Source: CAYOHP01 sp964403795 [NCBI: uncultured bacterium] (GTDB taxonomy: Bacteria > Muiribacteriota > UBA6191 > CAZXTJ01). Taken from it: a DNA stretch of 6,472 nucleotides. Below the pieces are notes generated by a model. The model saw only the letters and a list, made by a program, of their open reading frames with translations, did not search any database and was not told the origin of the DNA. The stretch spans positions 1 to 6,472 of the forward strand of contig CAYOHP010000230.1 of the NCBI GenBank assembly GCA_964403795.1. Direction: 5' to 3'. This document shows positions 1 through 6,472 of the stretch, piece by piece. Positions within the stretch are counted from its first letter, which is position 1. Every line of letters starts with the position of its first letter. Position numbers and translations under genes: made by a program.

Positions 1-1
1 C

Positions 2-5023
<5,022 letters not shown>

Positions 5024-5051
5024 GTCCGGAAAGGCTGCGGGACGGCCCCTG

Positions 5052-5071
5052 GGCGACGCCCCGGGGTCGCC
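5052..5071 (+). other. small hairpin downstream of rpoC
   Basis: GGCGAC (5052-5057) pairs perfectly with GTCGCC (5066-5071) around an 8-base GC-rich loop, starting 28 bases after the rpoC stop. It is the first of several inverted repeats here and may help stabilise the 3' end of the rpoC mRNA. Chance is possible at this GC content. Confidence 0.35.
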
Positions 5072-5092
5072 TCCCGAGGTCCTCCCGACCAG

Positions 5093-5128
5093 GGTCCGGC
5101 CCGTCCTCTCCCGAGGGCGGGCCGGATC
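5093..5128 (+). terminator. long GC-rich stem-loop after rpoC, candidate terminator or 3'-end stabiliser
   Basis: Bases 5093-5108 pair with 5113-5128 around a TCCC loop (5109-5112). The stem is 16 bp without mismatches, counting two G-U wobbles (5094:5127 and 5104:5117). It lies 70 bases after the rpoC stop. No T-tract follows, so it is not a canonical intrinsic terminator. In high-GC bacteria U-poor hairpins can accompany termination or protect mRNA 3' ends. A second inverted repeat, GTCCGG...CCGGAC (5131-5146), follows directly, and a third, CGGCGG..CCGCCG, lies at 5148-5161. The pairing is seen directly; the terminator role is inferred. Confidence 0.5.
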
Positions 5129-5130
5129 GC

Positions 5131-5146
5131 GTCCGGGGGCCCGGAC
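5131..5146 (+). other. second hairpin of the post-rpoC cluster
   Basis: GTCCGG (5131-5136) and CCGGAC (5141-5146) form a perfect 6-bp stem with a GGGC loop, 2 bases after the long stem-loop ending at 5128. No T-tract follows. It probably acts together with the upstream hairpin, if it has any role. Confidence 0.35.
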
Positions 5147-5284
5147 ACGGCGGGGCCGCCGGGGAGCGGGGGCCGGGAAGGCCGAAGGGGGCTGCTGCGG
5201 GTAGCGGGGGACCGGTGCCCCGGGCGCCGCCCCCGGATCCGGCCGCGGGGACCCGGGGCCGGGCGTCGACCGGTGGAATGGTGC

Positions 5285-5314
5285 TTGACCGGTCCGGAGG
5301 GCGGGTGTTAGCCT
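5285..5314 (+). promoter_or_regulatory. sigma70-type promoter for rpsL-rpsG
   Basis: A -35 element TTGACC (5285-5290) matches five of six consensus positions. It is followed after 17-18 bases by TTAGCCT (5308-5314), a -10 of the TAGCCT kind often met in high-GC bacteria, preceded by TG (5306-5307) resembling an extended -10. It is one of the few AT-richer spots in a very GC-rich interval and lies 205 bases before rpsL. Transcription would begin near 5320-5323 and give a leader of about 200 nt. This suggests that rpsL-rpsG can be transcribed separately from rpoBC. Confidence 0.65.
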
Positions 5315-5325
5315 TCCGACTCCCT

Positions 5326-5338
5326 CCGACCCGGTCGG
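5326..5338 (+). other. short hairpin at the predicted 5' end of the rpsL leader
   Basis: CCGAC (5326-5330) pairs with GTCGG (5334-5338) around a CCG loop, within the first bases after the inferred transcription start. The stem is only 5 bp, so significance is low on its own. It could stabilise the 5' end of the transcript. Confidence 0.3.
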
Positions 5339-5372
5339 TGGACGGTCGTTTCTCCTGCGCCGTGGAGCGGCC

Positions 5373-5422
5373 GTCCCGGACCTGGAGCAGGGAACGGCCT
5401 CCCTTCCTCGGGGGTCCGGGAC
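5373..5422 (+). promoter_or_regulatory. long-range stem-loop in the rpsL leader
   Basis: GTCCCGGACC (5373-5382) and GGTCCGGGAC (5413-5422) form a perfect 10-bp stem enclosing 30 bases. Those 30 bases contain an inner 5-bp stem, AGGGA (5389-5393) with TCCCT (5400-5404). This is the largest structure in the leader downstream of the predicted promoter. Ribosomal-protein operons often carry leader structures bound by one of their own products. No known leader motif is recognised here, so a regulatory role is inference. Confidence 0.45.
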
Positions 5423-5437
5423 CGCTGCAGTGGGGAA

Positions 5438-5451
5438 CCGGAGCGATCCGG
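5438..5451 (+). other. GNRA-capped hairpin in the rpsL leader
   Basis: CCGGA (5438-5442) pairs with TCCGG (5447-5451) and is capped by GCGA, a GNRA-type tetraloop, which is an unusually stable loop and a frequent tertiary-contact element in structured RNA. It sits between the larger leader stem and the hairpin nearest the start codon. Confidence 0.35.
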
Positions 5452-5465
5452 GACGGAACGATTTC

Positions 5466-5483
5466 GGTGGCGCGGACGCCACC
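5466..5483 (+). promoter_or_regulatory. hairpin just upstream of the rpsL ribosome binding site
   Basis: GGTGGCG (5466-5472) and CGCCACC (5477-5483) are perfectly complementary around a CGGA loop. The hairpin ends 22 bases before the rpsL Shine-Dalgarno-like sequence and 36 bases before the start codon. The bases after it (5484-5519) are relatively A-rich and look unstructured, which suits ribosome access. It could be part of an attenuator or translational control element, but that is not shown. Confidence 0.4.
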
Positions 5484-5505
5484 TAGAACCTAGCCAGGAA
5501 GAACT

Positions 5506-5511
5506 AAGGGG
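5506..5511 (+). promoter_or_regulatory. ribosome binding site of rpsL
   Basis: AAGGGG lies 8 bases before a GTG codon (5520-5522) in an A-rich context. It supports the GTG start. The next residues PTINQLVRK match the conserved S12 N-terminus exactly, so this start is firm. Confidence 0.75.
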
Positions 5512-5519
5512 AAACGGTA

Positions 5520-5897
5520 GTGCCCACGATCAATCAGCTGGTGCGCAAAGCGCGCAAGAGCGTCAAGAACAAGCCTGACGCGCCAGCCCTCCAGGGTTGC
5601 CCCCAGCGCCGGGGAGTCTGCACCCGTGTCTGGACCATCACTCCCAAGAAGCCGAACTCGGCGCTCCGCAAGGTGGCCAGGGTGCGGCTCACCAACGGCA
5701 TCGAGGTCACCGGCTACATCCCGGGCGAGGGGCACAACCTCCAGGAACACTCGATCGTGTTGATCCGCGGCGGTCGCGTCAAGGACCTGCCCGGTGTCCG
5801 CTACCATATCGTGCGCGGTGCGCTCGATACCCGGGGCGTCGAGAACCGGCGCCAGGGACGATCCAAGTACGGGGCCAAGCGCCCCAAGAAGCAGTAA
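5520..5897 (+). CDS. rpsL: 30S ribosomal protein S12
   Basis: S12 is a core protein of the small ribosomal subunit at the decoding centre, where it monitors tRNA selection and is the classic site of streptomycin-resistance mutations. The product is 125 residues, the usual length, starting PTINQLVRK after the initiator. It shows [12 protein letters not shown] (26-37), [19 protein letters not shown] (42-60), [10 protein letters not shown] (69-78), [14 protein letters not shown] (83-96) and the C-terminal [11 protein letters not shown]. Lys43 and Lys88 (E. coli K42 and K87) are wild type, and Asp89, the position methylthiolated in many bacteria, is present. Trp38 stands where Tyr is frequent. 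Initiation is at GTG with AAGGGG 8 bases upstream. It is followed after 15 bases by rpsG, so the two are co-transcribed, probably from the promoter at 5285-5314 as well as any read-through from rpoC. Confidence 0.98.
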   Translation: MPTINQLVRKARKSVKNKPDAPALQGCPQRRGVCTRVWTITPKKPNSALRKVARVRLTNGIEVTGYIPGEGHNLQEHSIVLIRGGRVKDLPGVRYHIVRGALDTRGVENRRQGRSKYGAKRPKKQ

Positions 5898-5899
5898 GC

Positions 5900-5904
5900 G
5901 GAGG
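5900..5904 (+). promoter_or_regulatory. ribosome binding site of rpsG
   Basis: GGAGG lies 8 bases before the ATG at 5913, within the 15-base gap after the rpsL stop codon. This is a strong Shine-Dalgarno sequence, and it fixes the rpsG start ahead of the next in-frame Met. Confidence 0.8.
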
Positions 5905-5912
5905 TCTGCTGC

Positions 5913-6338
5913 ATGCGTAGGCGACATGCCGATAAGCGGGAGATCATCCCGGATCCGGTCTTCAAGAGCAAGCTGGTCACCCGGTTCATCAACAAGATGA
6001 TGTACGACGGCAAGAAGACGCTCGCCAGCCGGCTCTTCTACGACGCCGTCAACATCCTCTCCGAGGGCGGCGACTCCTCGGTCGGCTACGGCGTCTTCAG
6101 CCGGGCCATCGAGAACGCCAAGCCCCTCCTCGAGGTCAAGAGCCGCCGGGTCGGCGGCAGCAACTACCAGGTGCCGGTGGAAGTGCGCGGCCCCCGAAAG
6201 CTCACGCTTGCCATGCGGTGGCTGATCGACAACTCCCGCAAGCGCAAGGAACGGACCTTCTCCGAGCGTCTCGCCGGGGAACTCGGCGACTGCGCCAAGG
6301 GCGTGGGCACCACCGTGAAGCAGCGGGAAGACCTGCAC
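5913..6338 (+). CDS. rpsG: 30S ribosomal protein S7, C-terminus lost at a junction
   Basis: S7 is a primary 16S rRNA-binding protein that organises the head of the small subunit and contacts the E-site tRNA. In many bacteria it also represses its own operon. The frame begins MRRRHADKREIIPDP and shows the S7 landmarks KLVTRFINKMMYDGKK (20-35), AIENAKPLLEVKSRRVGGSN (residues 66-85), YQVPVEVRGPRKL, LAMRWLIDNSRKR and VKQREDLH (135-142). Length and spacing match the family to residue 142. S7 should then end with about 14 residues resembling KMAEANRAFAHYRW. Instead the frame continues from 6339 as an unrelated Pro/Arg-rich translation, open to the window end with no stop. The real gene therefore appears cut at about codon 142. 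An intact gene would be 156 codons. The identity is certain; whether the break is biological or an assembly artefact is not known. Confidence 0.95.
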
Positions 6339-6470
6339 CACCGCGGCGGGCTGGCCCGCCCCGAGCAGCCAGGCCGCCCACGGCAGCAGGATGCGCCGCG
6401 CGCGGTACTGCGGGTTGTCGATCGCCCCGTCGAGCGCCGGCTCCCGCAGCAGCGGGTGCAGCGCCAGCTG
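6327..6470 (-). CDS. partial polytopic membrane protein, possibly AZOBR_p60025-like glycopolymer/glycosyltransferase family
   Basis: This reverse-strand frame is open from the window edge and gives 48 residues before it runs into antisense rpsG. It begins QLALHPLLREPALDG, then has DNPQYRARRILLP followed by the hydrophobic segment WAAWLLGAGQPAAVVQVF. The pattern of [D/N]NPxYRxRRILLP followed by a membrane helix resembles, from memory, multi-membrane-spanning proteins annotated as AZOBR_p60025 family cell-surface glycopolymer formation or mannosyltransferase-like proteins. In that family this stretch follows a DGxxYY-type motif and precedes the first long helix block. The start lies beyond the window. 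The 3' part is missing because the sequence changes to rpsG near 6327-6341. The composition is clearly more protein-like than the + strand translation here. Coding is likely; the family name is tentative. Confidence 0.55.
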
Positions 6471-6472
6471 CA

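Larger units (their letters stand above)
5024..5519. other. rpoC-rpsL intergenic region, no gene
   Basis: About 496 bases lie between the rpoC stop and the rpsL start. Open frames here are low-complexity Pro/Arg/Gly translations of GC-rich DNA without a convincing ribosome binding site or family resemblance. The first half (5052-5161) is a run of strong inverted repeats. Bases 5162-5280 are extremely GC-rich, with small palindromes such as 5214-5228 and 5233-5242 but nothing assignable. A sigma70-like promoter lies at 5285-5314, and the remainder is a structured leader. No tRNA or other recognisable RNA gene is seen. Confidence 0.8.

Noticed and set aside
5024-5280. CRISPR array, tRNA or mobile-element end in the intergenic DNA
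   Set aside because: There are no regularly spaced repeats, no cloverleaf, no transposase fragment and no target-site duplication. The repeats are simple inverted GC-rich stems.
5215-5493. Open frame of 92 codons on the + strand between rpoC and rpsL
   Set aside because: It has no convincing ribosome binding site, a Pro/Arg/Gly-rich translation, and it spans the predicted promoter and leader hairpins.
5520-5897. Streptomycin-resistance substitution in S12
   Set aside because: Lys43 and Lys88 are the sensitive wild-type residues. Trp38 is an uncommon residue, but I know of no resistance role for it.
5490-6341. Long open frame on the - strand opposite rpsL and rpsG
   Set aside because: It is an antisense shadow of two certain ribosomal protein genes in GC-rich DNA. 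Only the part upstream of about 6327 looks like a real protein, and that is reported separately.

Overview
The window is a high-GC bacterial chromosome segment (about two thirds G+C by eye, strongly GC-ending codons) from the core transcription/translation 'str' region. It holds, in order on the + strand, a 5'-truncated rpoC (RNA polymerase beta' subunit), a roughly 500-bp GC-rich non-coding interval, rpsL (ribosomal protein S12) and most of rpsG (ribosomal protein S7). The order rpoC-rpsL-rpsG is common in bacteria and fusA would normally come next. The last ~130 bases do not fit this picture: the S7 reading frame loses its conserved C-terminus, and the other strand begins to encode an unrelated, membrane-protein-like fragment.

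Layout. 2-5023: beta' from the [10 protein letters not shown] region (about E. coli residue 344) to its natural stop, including the NADFDGD active-site motif, bridge helix, second zinc site and trigger loop. The trigger loop is split by an unusually large insertion of about 665 residues (2123-4117) made of eight or nine recurrent SBHM-like (sandwich-barrel hybrid motif) units. 5024-5519: no gene; a strong hairpin cluster just after rpoC (5052-5161), then a sigma70-like promoter (TTGACC at 5285, -10 near 5308-5314), then a ~200-nt leader with several stable stem-loops. 5520-5897: rpsL with a GTG start. 5913-6338: rpsG, close to full length, with its last ~14 codons replaced. 6327-6470 on the - strand: partial coding fragment of another gene.

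The organism cannot be named from this sequence. The bridge-helix/trigger-loop region reads like that of deep-branching high-GC bacteria, with wording reminiscent of cyanobacterial and Chloroflexi-type beta'. The size and SBHM composition of the insertion recall the cyanobacterial SI3, but rpoC is not split here. S7 and S12 are generic bacterial forms. Actinobacteria are unlikely, because their trigger loop normally carries no such insertion.

The most interesting content is the giant SI3-like insertion. It would make the complete beta' about 2000 residues, against 1300-1500 usually. The second is the separately promoted, structured leader in front of rpsL-rpsG. The third is the abrupt junction in rpsG, which is most simply explained as an assembly chimera or rearrangement at a short shared sequence.
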